The notes beneath the pieces were generated by a model, which was given only the letters and a program-made list of their open reading frames with translations, was not told the origin of the DNA and ran no database searches. From the NCBI GenBank assembly GCA_041739225.1, contig JBGSOG010000078.1, forward strand, positions 55,175 to 119,174: a stretch of DNA of 64,000 nucleotides, read 5' to 3'. The stretch's first letter is position 1, and each line of letters begins with the position of its first letter. This DNA comes from BOKV01 sp041739225. Its GTDB lineage: Bacteria > Pseudomonadota > Alphaproteobacteria > Rhizobiales > Rhizobiaceae. The position numbers and the translations under genes were made by a program. Below, piece by piece: positions 43,979 to 51,145 of the stretch.

Positions 43979-45828
43979 CAATTTGCGCTCCCGCTGGCTG
44001 CGGCTGGATCGATCCACCATGAGTAGATGTCAATGCCGCTGTATTCCGGCTGGGTTGGCGGAGCTTGCAGTTTTTTCCACCAGGAGAACCATGTCTCGGG
44101 GTTGTGCCACATGGGAATGGCATAATGTCCTGCCATCAGGATACGGTCGAGCGCCTGGGTCAGCGCAACCAGTTCGGCCCGGTCCTTGGCCACCACAATG
44201 CGCTCCACCAGTTCATCGATCACTTTGTCCTTGATGCCGGCATAGTTGCGTGCGCCGCGTTTGTCGGCCGCGCCGCTGGTCCAATAGTCACGCTGCTCAT
44301 TGCCCGGAGACAACGACTGACCCGTGGTTGCCATGGTCATCTCGAATTCAAACCCGTCGAGACGGTTCTTGTATTGCGCCTGGTCAACAACCCGCAGGCC
44401 AGCCTTGATGCCAAGTTTGGAAAAATACTCGACTGTCGGAATGCCCACCCGTTCATCCACCGGCCCCGATCCGAGGATCTCGATCTCAAACTGCTTGCCA
44501 TCGGGGCCCAGCAGCTTTCCGCCTTGAAAGCGGTATCCGGCATCGGTGAAAAGTTTCAATGCCTCCCGTTGATATTTGCGGGTGTCGGCAGGCGATGCAT
44601 AGACCGGCATCGAAACAGCTGTATCAATCGCTTCATCGGGAATACGGCCACGGTATTGCTCGAGGATTTCCTTCATCCTGCCGGACGGCACATTTGCCCC
44701 TGCCTGCAATTCACCACCCTCGAATGCTGAATCGGTTCGTGTGTACAGGCCATAGAACAAGGTCTTGTTCATGGTCTCGAAGTCAAACAGCAGGTTGAGC
44801 GCCTTGCGTACCCGCACATCGGCAAATTTCGGATTTCTGGTGTTGAAGACATAAGCCTGAAACGGCTCCGGGCTGGTGGTCTTGAACGATTTCTTGATCA
44901 CATCGCCGCGTTGCAATGCCGGAAAGACATACTCTGTCGCCCAGCGCGCCGAGCGGTTCTCGTTGCGGGTATCGGCAATGCCGCCCTTTTTGAATGCTTC
45001 CCACAATGCATTGTCATCGAGAATGTAAGTGTATTCGATGCGGTCGAAATTGTAGCGCCCCTTGCGGACCGGGACCTCGGCGGCCCAATAGTCCGTCACC
45101 CGTTCAAAAGTAACGGATTTGCCTGATTCAAACCGGGCGATTTTGTAGGGACCCGAGCCCAGCGGTATTTCGCTTGTGGGTTCGGCAATGTTGCGTTTGT
45201 TTCCCTTGGCATCCGTGCCCTCCCACCAGTGCTTGGGCAAGACCGGCATGTCTCCCAGAATGATCGGCAATTCCCGGTTGCCTTTGACATCAAACCGGAA
45301 AGTGACCTCCCGCTCTCCGGTTTTCTCCGCGCTGGCAACATTGCGATAGTAGCCGTTGTAAAATGGATGATTGGCTTTCAGCGCGTTCAGGCTGAAAATC
45401 ACATCTTCTGGCGTGATCGGTTTGCCGTCGTGAAATCTGGCTGCCGGGTTTAGCCGGTAAGTCACGGAAGAAAAGTCTTCGGGATAGCGAAAAGCCTCGG
45501 CGACCAAACCGTAGGAAGCAGACGCCTGATCCAGCGATTGGTCAAACAGCGTATCCCAAAGCAGTCCACCCCCAAGGCCGATACCTGCGGCTGCATCACC
45601 GCGCACCACAAACGGATTGAACGAATCAAACGTGCCAAGGGCCGCTTCATTCAGCGTTCCGCCTTTGGGCGCGTCCGGCTTGACATGTTCGTACCGGGAG
45701 AAATCGGGGCCATACTTGAGTTCACCAAACAATGTGCCGCCATGGCGCCAGCCTTCTCCATCCTGCGCCAAGGCTGGAAAGTTCAAGGCAAGAAAGGCTG
45801 TCAGCAGAATTACAAGGCGATTGAGCAT
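43978..45828 (-). CDS. yejA: YejA-like extracellular solute-binding protein (first copy, Sec signal)
   Basis: A 616-residue periplasmic SBP family 5 protein with a classical Sec signal peptide cleaved after ALA near residue 21. Features: GTLFGELKYGPDFSRYEHVKPDAPKGGTLNEAALGTFDSFNPFVVRGD in part, AARFHDGKPITPEDVIFSLNALK, and ALDRILMAGHYAIPMWHNPETWFSWW at the C-terminus. It should capture oligopeptides for the YejBEF permease. It heads the five-gene operon; the promoter must lie in 45829-45919. Confidence 0.92.
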   Translation of the reverse strand: MLNRLVILLTAFLALNFPALAQDGEGWRHGGTLFGELKYGPDFSRYEHVKPDAPKGGTLNEAALGTFDSFNPFVVRGDAAAGIGLGGGLLWDTLFDQSLDQASASYGLVAEAFRYPEDFSSVTYRLNPAARFHDGKPITPEDVIFSLNALKANHPFYNGYYRNVASAEKTGEREVTFRFDVKGNRELPIILGDMPVLPKHWWEGTDAKGNKRNIAEPTSEIPLGSGPYKIARFESGKSVTFERVTDYWAAEVPVRKGRYNFDRIEYTYILDDNALWEAFKKGGIADTRNENRSARWATEYVFPALQRGDVIKKSFKTTSPEPFQAYVFNTRNPKFADVRVRKALNLLFDFETMNKTLFYGLYTRTDSAFEGGELQAGANVPSGRMKEILEQYRGRIPDEAIDTAVSMPVYASPADTRKYQREALKLFTDAGYRFQGGKLLGPDGKQFEIEILGSGPVDERVGIPTVEYFSKLGIKAGLRVVDQAQYKNRLDGFEFEMTMATTGQSLSPGNEQRDYWTSGAADKRGARNYAGIKDKVIDELVERIVVAKDRAELVALTQALDRILMAGHYAIPMWHNPETWFSWWKKLQAPPTQPEYSGIDIYSWWIDPAAASGSAN

Positions 45829-45919
45829 GTCATGGCCAATATGTTCAAGTTGTCACTCGACCATAAACAAACAGGCGAGCGTGGCAATGCTGCGACAAGC
45901 ATTGCGGCCCGCAATAAAA

Positions 45920-45943
45920 AAAGGCCGGGCAATGCCGGCCTTT
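45920..45943 (-). terminator. intrinsic terminator of the cytochrome c gene
   Basis: AAAGGCCGG-GCAATG-CCGGCCTTT hairpin; on the minus strand it is followed by a T run (plus-strand AAAAAAA at 45914-45920). It lies 25 bases past the cytochrome c stop. Confidence 0.85.
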
Positions 45944-45967
45944 CTGGCAATCGGGTGCTGCGTCAGA

Positions 45968-46522
45968 TTACTGGGCCGGCAACGCAAGCGGAGCGGGCGA
46001 CTGGGTATTGAGCCACGCAATCACGTTGGCGCGGTCTTTCACGTCCTTCAGGCCGGCAAAACCCATGGCTGTTCCGGCAACATGCTTCTTCGGGTTCCAC
46101 AAAAAGCCGTTCATTTGCTCAAAATCCCAGGTTTTGGCTTCACCAAATGCTTTCAAGGCTGCCGAATAAGAGAAGCCTTCATGCACTGCGATTGCCCGGC
46201 CGATGACGCCATTCAGGTTTGGGCCAACCTTGTTTGGGCCGCCGGCTTCAAATGAATGGCAGGAAGCGCATTTCTTGAAGACGGCTTCACCTGCCGCCAC
46301 ATCGGCCGATGCCAGCAAGGGGCCAACCGGCTCTACTGCAGGAGCTTCCGCCGCTCCGCCCGCTTTTTCAGTTGCACCACCCTCTGCAGCCGCCAGCGCA
46401 TAGCCAGGAGTTTCCGGTGCCTCGGAATGAAAAAGTGCTTCACCGATGATATTGGCTGAAAACAGGATGAACACCGTGCCCAGAACCGCCATGGCAAACT
46501 TGTTGAATTGAAACGAATCCAT
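45968..46522 (-). CDS. membrane-anchored c-type cytochrome
   Basis: A 184-residue class I cytochrome c. Residues 8-30 form an uncleaved membrane anchor (FAMAVLGTVFILFSANIIGEAL), a flexible Ala/Pro/Glu-rich linker follows, and the heme domain has CASCH near residue 88, the conserved GPNLNGVIGR and the axial methionine in GTAMGFAGL. This matches the CycM type that carries electrons from the bc1 complex to cytochrome oxidase in rhizobia. The ATG is at 46522. It is divergent from kdsB. Confidence 0.92.
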   Translation of the reverse strand: MDSFQFNKFAMAVLGTVFILFSANIIGEALFHSEAPETPGYALAAAEGGATEKAGGAAEAPAVEPVGPLLASADVAAGEAVFKKCASCHSFEAGGPNKVGPNLNGVIGRAIAVHEGFSYSAALKAFGEAKTWDFEQMNGFLWNPKKHVAGTAMGFAGLKDVKDRANVIAWLNTQSPAPLALPAQ

Positions 46523-46698
46523 TTTTCTGATCCCTGTCCGCCTTCGCGTCACCTGCCCGCAATTGACCAAGCCCGCTCGCGCGCCAGCCAAGTATTGGTT
46601 TGCGGTTGCGTTACAACGACTGTATGGGTTGATCAAGTGAGACTTTTTGACACGAAACCATTCCGGACGGTCGATCCGTCCATTGTTCAGCATTTTGC

Positions 46699-47472
46699 AT
46701 GGCCATGACAGCCACACCCCCCGACAAATCCGCCATCCTTGTCCTCATACCGGCCCGCATGGCTTCCACACGGTTGCCGGGCAAGCCACTTGCCGATATC
46801 GGCGGACTGCCGATGATCGTGCAAGTCATGCGGCGTGCGCAGGAAGCGGCAATAGGCCGCGTGGTGATCGCCACCGACACATTGGCGGTAAAACACGCTG
46901 TGGAGGCCCATGGCGGTGAGGCAGTCATGACCCGCATGGATCATGAATCAGGCTCCGACCGGATATTCGAGGCACTTTTGGCGCTGGACCCTGACAGGCA
47001 ATGCCGGTTCATTGTCAATGTACAGGGCGATTTGCCAACCATTGACCCGGCGATCATCGGCAAAAGCCTTGAGCCACTGCTGGATGGGCCAGCCGACATT
47101 GCCACGCTTGCCGCTGTCATTTGCGATCCCGCCGAGCGGGAAAACCCCAACGTGGTCAAGATTGTTGCTACCGAAATCGCGCCAAACCGGTTGCGGGCGC
47201 TCTATTTCACCCGGGCAACCGCACCCTGGGGGGAGGGCAGGCTTTTCCACCACATTGGATTGTACGCTTGGCGACGTGAGGCATTGGAACGGTTTGTGGC
47301 CTTGCCGCCTTCACTATTGGAACTGCGCGAGCGGCTGGAACAGCTGCGGGTGCTGGAAGCGGGCATGCGCATCGACGTATCCGTCGTTGACACCGTACCG
47401 CTGGGCGTTGATACCCCGCACGACTTGGAAAAGGCCCGGAAAATCCTGGCACAGCCGGAGAAGCAAGCATGA
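46699..47472 (+). CDS. kdsB: 3-deoxy-manno-octulosonate cytidylyltransferase
   Basis: A 257-residue CMP-Kdo synthetase for lipopolysaccharide synthesis. Motifs: LIPARMASTRLPGKPLADIGG near 17, VVIATD near 56, HESGSDRIFEAL near 83, NVQGDLPTIDP near 107 (metal Asp) and HHIGLYAWRREALERFVALPPSLLE near 184, with GVDTPHDLEKAR near the end. The stop overlaps the pheA start by 4 bases, an arrangement common in rhizobia. Confidence 0.95.
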   Translation: MAMTATPPDKSAILVLIPARMASTRLPGKPLADIGGLPMIVQVMRRAQEAAIGRVVIATDTLAVKHAVEAHGGEAVMTRMDHESGSDRIFEALLALDPDRQCRFIVNVQGDLPTIDPAIIGKSLEPLLDGPADIATLAAVICDPAERENPNVVKIVATEIAPNRLRALYFTRATAPWGEGRLFHHIGLYAWRREALERFVALPPSLLELRERLEQLRVLEAGMRIDVSVVDTVPLGVDTPHDLEKARKILAQPEKQA

Positions 47473-48341
47473 TGGCAGGACAAAACAGGATCGCTTTCCA
47501 GGGCGAGCCGGGCGCCAACTCCGATACCGCCTGCCGCAACATGTATCCGGACATGGAGCCGCTGCCCTGCGCCACCTTTGAAGACGCGTTCAATGCAGTG
47601 GAGAGCGGCAAAGCCCGCCTGGCCATGATCCCGATCGAGAACACGATTGCAGGCCGGGTTGCCGACATTCACCATTTGCTGCCGGAATCGCCGCTGCACA
47701 TTGTCGGCGAATATTTTCTGCCGATCCATTTCCAGTTGATGGTTATTCCCGGCACGAAGATCGAAAGCATCAAAAACGTGTTGTCGCACATCCATGCGCT
47801 TGGCCAGTGTCGCAAGATAATTCGCAAGCACAAGTGGAAGCCGGTGGTAGCGGGTGACACGGCCGGCGCGGCACGAATGGTCGCCGAAGAAGGCGTCGCC
47901 GCAAATGCCGCACTCGCACCAAGTCTGGCAGCAGAGCTTTACGGCCTTGAAATCCTTGCCAACAATGTTGAGGATCAGGAAAACAACGTCACCCGCTTCA
48001 TCGTTCTTTCAAAAACCCGGGAATGGACGAAAGCCGGCACGCCGCAAATCATGACCACCTTTGTTTTCCGGGTCCGCAACATTCCGGCGGCGCTTTACAA
48101 GGCCATGGGCGGTTTTGCCACCAATGGTGTCAACATGACCAAACTGGAAAGCTATCAGCTGGGCGGCAAGTTTTACGCCACGCAATTCTATGCCGACATC
48201 GAGGGCCACCCCGACGATGCCGCCGTCAAGCGAGCTTTGGAAGAACTCAGTTTCTTCTCGCGCGACATGCGCATTGTCGGCGTTTACCCGGCACACGAAT
48301 TCCGCGAACAGGAACGTGAAAAACTCGCGGCAGGCGAATGA
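47469..48341 (+). CDS. pheA: prephenate dehydratase
   Basis: A 290-residue monofunctional enzyme making phenylpyruvate from prephenate for phenylalanine. The catalytic domain has IAFQGEPGANSDTACR at the N-terminus, IPIENTIAGRVADIHHLL near 53 and NNVTRFIVLSK near 177 (active-site Thr in TRF). A C-terminal ACT domain (about 195-275) with GVNMTKLESYQLGG provides feedback control by phenylalanine. No chorismate mutase domain. It is coupled to kdsB. Confidence 0.95.
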   Translation: MMAGQNRIAFQGEPGANSDTACRNMYPDMEPLPCATFEDAFNAVESGKARLAMIPIENTIAGRVADIHHLLPESPLHIVGEYFLPIHFQLMVIPGTKIESIKNVLSHIHALGQCRKIIRKHKWKPVVAGDTAGAARMVAEEGVAANAALAPSLAAELYGLEILANNVEDQENNVTRFIVLSKTREWTKAGTPQIMTTFVFRVRNIPAALYKAMGGFATNGVNMTKLESYQLGGKFYATQFYADIEGHPDDAAVKRALEELSFFSRDMRIVGVYPAHEFREQEREKLAAGE

Positions 48342-48360
48342 GGGCTGCAACCGATCAGCC

Positions 48361-48393
48361 CATGTTCAACAAAAGAAAAGTTTGTTGAACATG
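48361..48393. repeat. 33-bp perfect palindromic element, left copy
   Basis: Arm CATGTTCAACAAA, spacer AGAAAAG, arm TTTGTTGAACATG: 13-bp perfect inverted arms. The same 33 bases plus the following G occur at 49486-49519 in the same orientation, and similarity continues for 6 more bases (ACGCCAT versus GCGCCGT). It lies 20 bases after pheA, between it and the end of the nucleotidyltransferase gene. Confidence 0.9.
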
Positions 48394-48444
48394 GACGCCA
48401 TGTGGCTTCATCGGCGCAAACTGACTTTCTGGCACTTGCACCTT

Positions 48445-49452
48445 TCAGCCCAGCATTTTCAATGTTTCAGGCATTTTTTCGAGCGAACGGCCAATGCGCT
48501 CCCGCCATTTTGGCCCACGCGCCAGCGCGTTTTGGTAAGCTTCCGACAGTTCCTCAGGTCGGTCCTCACTCAGTACTGATATGAGGAATGCCGCCTGACG
48601 CCGATCTTTCTCTGACTTGCGTCGGTCGGTTCCTTTTCGACGATCAGCAACAATGAGTTTGTGGATGGCAAAGCGCTCAGGTCTGGGGATCTGAACCAGC
48701 AGACCAGAGCGGTATATGACAACTGCCTGAATTGGCTCTGCGATCAGATAGTTGAGATGGTGCAATGATTGTGCAGTAACGCCCAAAGCCGCCAATGGCC
48801 GCTGTTCTTCCTCGCCAAACGCCGGAGTGAGGAATTCCACCAGTGTTTCACCCGAGTTTCGTCGCCACCTCCAAGCGGGACCACGGTTTAACGAGGGAAC
48901 TGGCTCAAACGCAAATTCGCCCAGAATAACGCCCATGGAAGGCTCAATCTGGTCATCAAGAGCCAGTGACAAACGCTCGAAACTTGCAATGTCCAAATCG
49001 GCGGTTTGCGCAGTTTCATCCAGCCGGAATTTGACCCCAAGCTCGGCTTCATAAAGGCGAAACGCAGTTGTTCCGACAATCGTCCCGCCCAAGCGGAAAA
49101 CCCCTGCTTTTGCCAAGGCAGCTACAAGGCTGGCGGTCCCTGAATCCAGACTTGAGAACCCTTCGGCCCTCAACAGCCTGACGAGCCGGGTTCGACTTTG
49201 CAACCGTTCTTTTGCTGCGGCTTTGAGTGAGGCATGGCGGTCGAGTCTTTGTCGCAAATCTGCACTGTCTTCGCCAATATACCGTTTGCGGACCTGGGTT
49301 CCTATCCGGTAACTATCGTACCAATAACGTTTGCCGCCCCTTTCCACCAAACTGGGCGCACCCTTGATCTCAAGCACGGCCTCATCCATCAAAGACTGCA
49401 ACAGGTCATGGTAGGCAGATTGCGAAACAGGAGAATGCCTGCGGAAATTCAT
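48445..49452 (-). CDS. GSU2403-family nucleotidyltransferase-fold protein
   Basis: A 335-residue protein of the GSU2403-type nucleotidyltransferase fold. Residues 43-51 (YWYDSYRIG) are typical of the family's N-terminus. The catalytic pattern is visible as IVGTTAF (126-131, the hG[GS]-like motif) followed by a DLD pair (152 and 154), so it may transfer a nucleotide. A basic stretch RRKGTDRRKSEKDRR lies near 270-285. The biochemical role of the family is unknown; other nucleotidyltransferase-fold proteins include toxins and defence enzymes. It is a single gene bracketed by identical palindromes, inserted between pheA and nudC. ATG at 49452; the ribosome site TTGGAG lies in the loop of a palindrome. 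Confidence 0.8.
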   Translation of the reverse strand: MNFRRHSPVSQSAYHDLLQSLMDEAVLEIKGAPSLVERGGKRYWYDSYRIGTQVRKRYIGEDSADLRQRLDRHASLKAAAKERLQSRTRLVRLLRAEGFSSLDSGTASLVAALAKAGVFRLGGTIVGTTAFRLYEAELGVKFRLDETAQTADLDIASFERLSLALDDQIEPSMGVILGEFAFEPVPSLNRGPAWRWRRNSGETLVEFLTPAFGEEEQRPLAALGVTAQSLHHLNYLIAEPIQAVVIYRSGLLVQIPRPERFAIHKLIVADRRKGTDRRKSEKDRRQAAFLISVLSEDRPEELSEAYQNALARGPKWRERIGRSLEKMPETLKMLG

Positions 49453-49481
49453 GTTCAACAACTCCAATTTTTGTTGAACAT
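49451..49481 (-). promoter_or_regulatory. palindrome overlapping the nucleotidyltransferase start codon
   Basis: ATGTTCAACAA (49451-49461), 9-base spacer, TTGTTGAACAT (49471-49481). It uses the same half-site as the 33-bp element 4 bases further upstream. One arm overlaps the ATG and the spacer contains the GGAG ribosome site. Suits an autoregulatory operator or an RNA hairpin that hides the ribosome site. Confidence 0.6.
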
Positions 49482-49485
49482 ATCA

Positions 49486-49518
49486 CATGTTCAACAAAAG
49501 AAAAGTTTGTTGAACATG
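49486..49518. repeat. 33-bp perfect palindromic element, right copy
   Basis: Identical to the element at 48361-48393. It lies 34 bases upstream of the nucleotidyltransferase ATG and 21 bases from the end of nudC. With its twin it brackets the gene and its start region exactly, as direct repeats would around an inserted cassette. Confidence 0.9.
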
Positions 49519-49539
49519 GGCGCCGTATAGCCAAACTGA

Positions 49540-50472
49540 TCAGGGCTGCTTTGCCCAGGCCCGGATCAGCGCATGGGCGATGGCCTTGCCTGGCGGGCAT
49601 TTGAAACCTTCGGGGTGCCGGTCCTCGAACATCAGGTCCAGTTCATGTCGGTCAAACCAGCGGCAATCTTCAAGTTCCGTGCCGTCGAAATGGATGGTCT
49701 CGCTCAGGGCTTCACCAAAGCAGCCAATCATCAAGGAATGCGGAAACGGCCACGGCTGGCTCGCATGGTATCGCACCTTGCCCAGGCGGATGCCGCTTTC
49801 TTCAAATGTTTCGCGGCGTACTGCATCTTCAATGGTTTCACCTGGTTCGACAAAGCCTGCCAATGTTGAATACCAGCCGGGCGGAAAATGCGGGCTGCGC
49901 CCCAACAGGCATTTGTCCCCATGGATCCCCAGCATGATGACGACCGGATCGGTGCGCGGAAAAGTCTGGCTGCCGCAGGCGGCACAATCGCGCCGGTATC
50001 CGCCATTTGTTGCGGCGGTTGACGCAGCGCATTTGCCGCAAAACCTGTTGGTGGCATGCCAATGCAGCATGCTTGCGGCTTGGGCAATGGCTCCCGCCTC
50101 TTCGTCCTGCACGGCGGAGGAGTAAAGCACCGAGCGCAAATCATACAATCGGTATGGCTCCAACGGGTCGCCGTCCAGCGCAACCGGTACTGCCAGCCTT
50201 GGCCCGGTTTCATCATGCCCCAAAAGCACTGCGCCAGCCATGTTCGGCTCGAACTGCAACGCTTCGCGGGCATTGAATGTGGCTGTTGGTGCCTCGTCCT
50301 TGCGGACCAGCGCCTTGCCGCCAGCAAAAAGATGGAAACTTGCCTTCGGATGCGCAATAGCGCTTTCCAGGCTGTGCCCGTCGCGGTTTTCGGCATCGCG
50401 AACCAGACGGTTCTGCGCAAATCCCGTCAATGCGCTTGGCTCGGGCAAGGAGCCGTCAAACCAGTTTGTCAT
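49540..50472 (-). CDS. nudC: NAD+ diphosphatase NudC
   Basis: A 310-residue NADH pyrophosphatase/RNA de-NADding enzyme. Zinc ribbon CGKCA...CAACG around residues 130-152; Nudix box GFVEPGETIEDAVRRETFEESGI near 205-227; the family C-terminal SQPWPFPHSLMIGCF motif is present at about 236. I start it at the ATG at 50472 (MTNWFDGS), which overlaps the end of the HIT gene; an upstream in-frame start at 50505 is less likely. Confidence 0.94.
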   Translation of the reverse strand: MTNWFDGSLPEPSALTGFAQNRLVRDAENRDGHSLESAIAHPKASFHLFAGGKALVRKDEAPTATFNAREALQFEPNMAGAVLLGHDETGPRLAVPVALDGDPLEPYRLYDLRSVLYSSAVQDEEAGAIAQAASMLHWHATNRFCGKCAASTAATNGGYRRDCAACGSQTFPRTDPVVIMLGIHGDKCLLGRSPHFPPGWYSTLAGFVEPGETIEDAVRRETFEESGIRLGKVRYHASQPWPFPHSLMIGCFGEALSETIHFDGTELEDCRWFDRHELDLMFEDRHPEGFKCPPGKAIAHALIRAWAKQP

Positions 50473-50905
50473 TTGGTCTCTCCGAAACAAACAATTGGGC
50501 AGCAAGCAAAGCCGACATGGTCATTCTTTCCTCAGCCGTATATGGCAGGCGGGCACCATGCCCCCAAACCGGACCGGGCCAGTTGGGGTCACCTTCGTTG
50601 CGGGCAATCACGTGCAGGTGCAATTGCCGCACGATGTTGCCAAGCGCGCCGGTGTTGATTTTCAACGCCCCGGTCAAGGTTTTCAGTTTTTGCGAAACAA
50701 ATGCCACTTCAACGGCAACCTGTTCCCTGTCACCAGGGGAGAGATCGTGGAGTTCGGTCAAACCCTCGCGTTGCGGGACAAGGATCAGCCACGGCCAGCG
50801 GCTGTCGTCCATCAACCGCACTTCGCAAAGCTCCAGATATCCCAGATGCATGCTATCTGCAGCCAACCGGGGGTCGGGGTCCACCCGCATGCCGTGCCTC
50901 TTCAT
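50456..50905 (-). CDS. HIT-family hydrolase
   Basis: A 149-residue histidine-triad protein. The triad appears as RQLHLHVIARNEGD near residue 92-105, the H-x-H part of the HIT motif with the third position changed to R, as in the rhizobial HIT group annotated next to nudC. It probably cleaves dinucleotide polyphosphates or nucleotide phosphoramidates. It overlaps nudC by 17 bases and is divergent from the SRP RNA gene. Confidence 0.87.
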   Translation of the reverse strand: MKRHGMRVDPDPRLAADSMHLGYLELCEVRLMDDSRWPWLILVPQREGLTELHDLSPGDREQVAVEVAFVSQKLKTLTGALKINTGALGNIVRQLHLHVIARNEGDPNWPGPVWGHGARLPYTAEERMTMSALLAAQLFVSERPNDKLV

Positions 50906-50927
50906 TTGCGAATCTTGCCGACCACGC

Positions 50928-50956
50928 TTGCATAATCACCGGCAAAAGACGATATG
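50928..50956 (+). promoter_or_regulatory. promoter of the SRP RNA gene
   Basis: -35 TTGCAT (50928-50933, preceded by C as in the alphaproteobacterial CTTG consensus), a 17-base spacer, -10 GATATG (50951-50956). The first paired base of the SRP RNA stem lies 8 bases after the -10, as expected for the start point. Confidence 0.6.
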
Positions 50957-50962
50957 TGCAGT

Positions 50963-51064
50963 CGGAAGGCTGGTGGCGGACGAACCCCTCGCCAACCGGG
51001 TCAGGTCCGGAAGGAAGCAGCCCCAACGAGTTCAGGTTCGGGTCGCCTCAAGCCAGCCTTCCAC
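50963..51064 (+). ncRNA. ffs: signal recognition particle 4.5S RNA
   Basis: A roughly 100-base small bacterial SRP RNA. The diagnostic apical domain is GGTCAGGTCCGGAAGGAAGCA (part), with the GGAA tetraloop and asymmetric loop that bind Ffh. The ends pair GGAAGGCTGG (50964-50973) with CCAGCCTTCC (51053-51062). Position just before dnaX is the usual one in rhizobia. Exact ends are estimated from the terminal stem. Confidence 0.95.
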
Positions 51065-51145
51065 CTTCATCTGTTTTCAGTGACGAAAGTGGCATCGGAT
51101 GCTTGACCAGGTGGCCGCGTCACGAAAAGCCGCTATAGTCGTCCC

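Noticed and set aside
48361..48393. The left palindrome as a transcription terminator for the nucleotidyltransferase
   Set aside because: The arms are AT-rich, the loop is long and no T tract follows; the identical copy lies upstream of the same gene, which argues for a DNA-level role.
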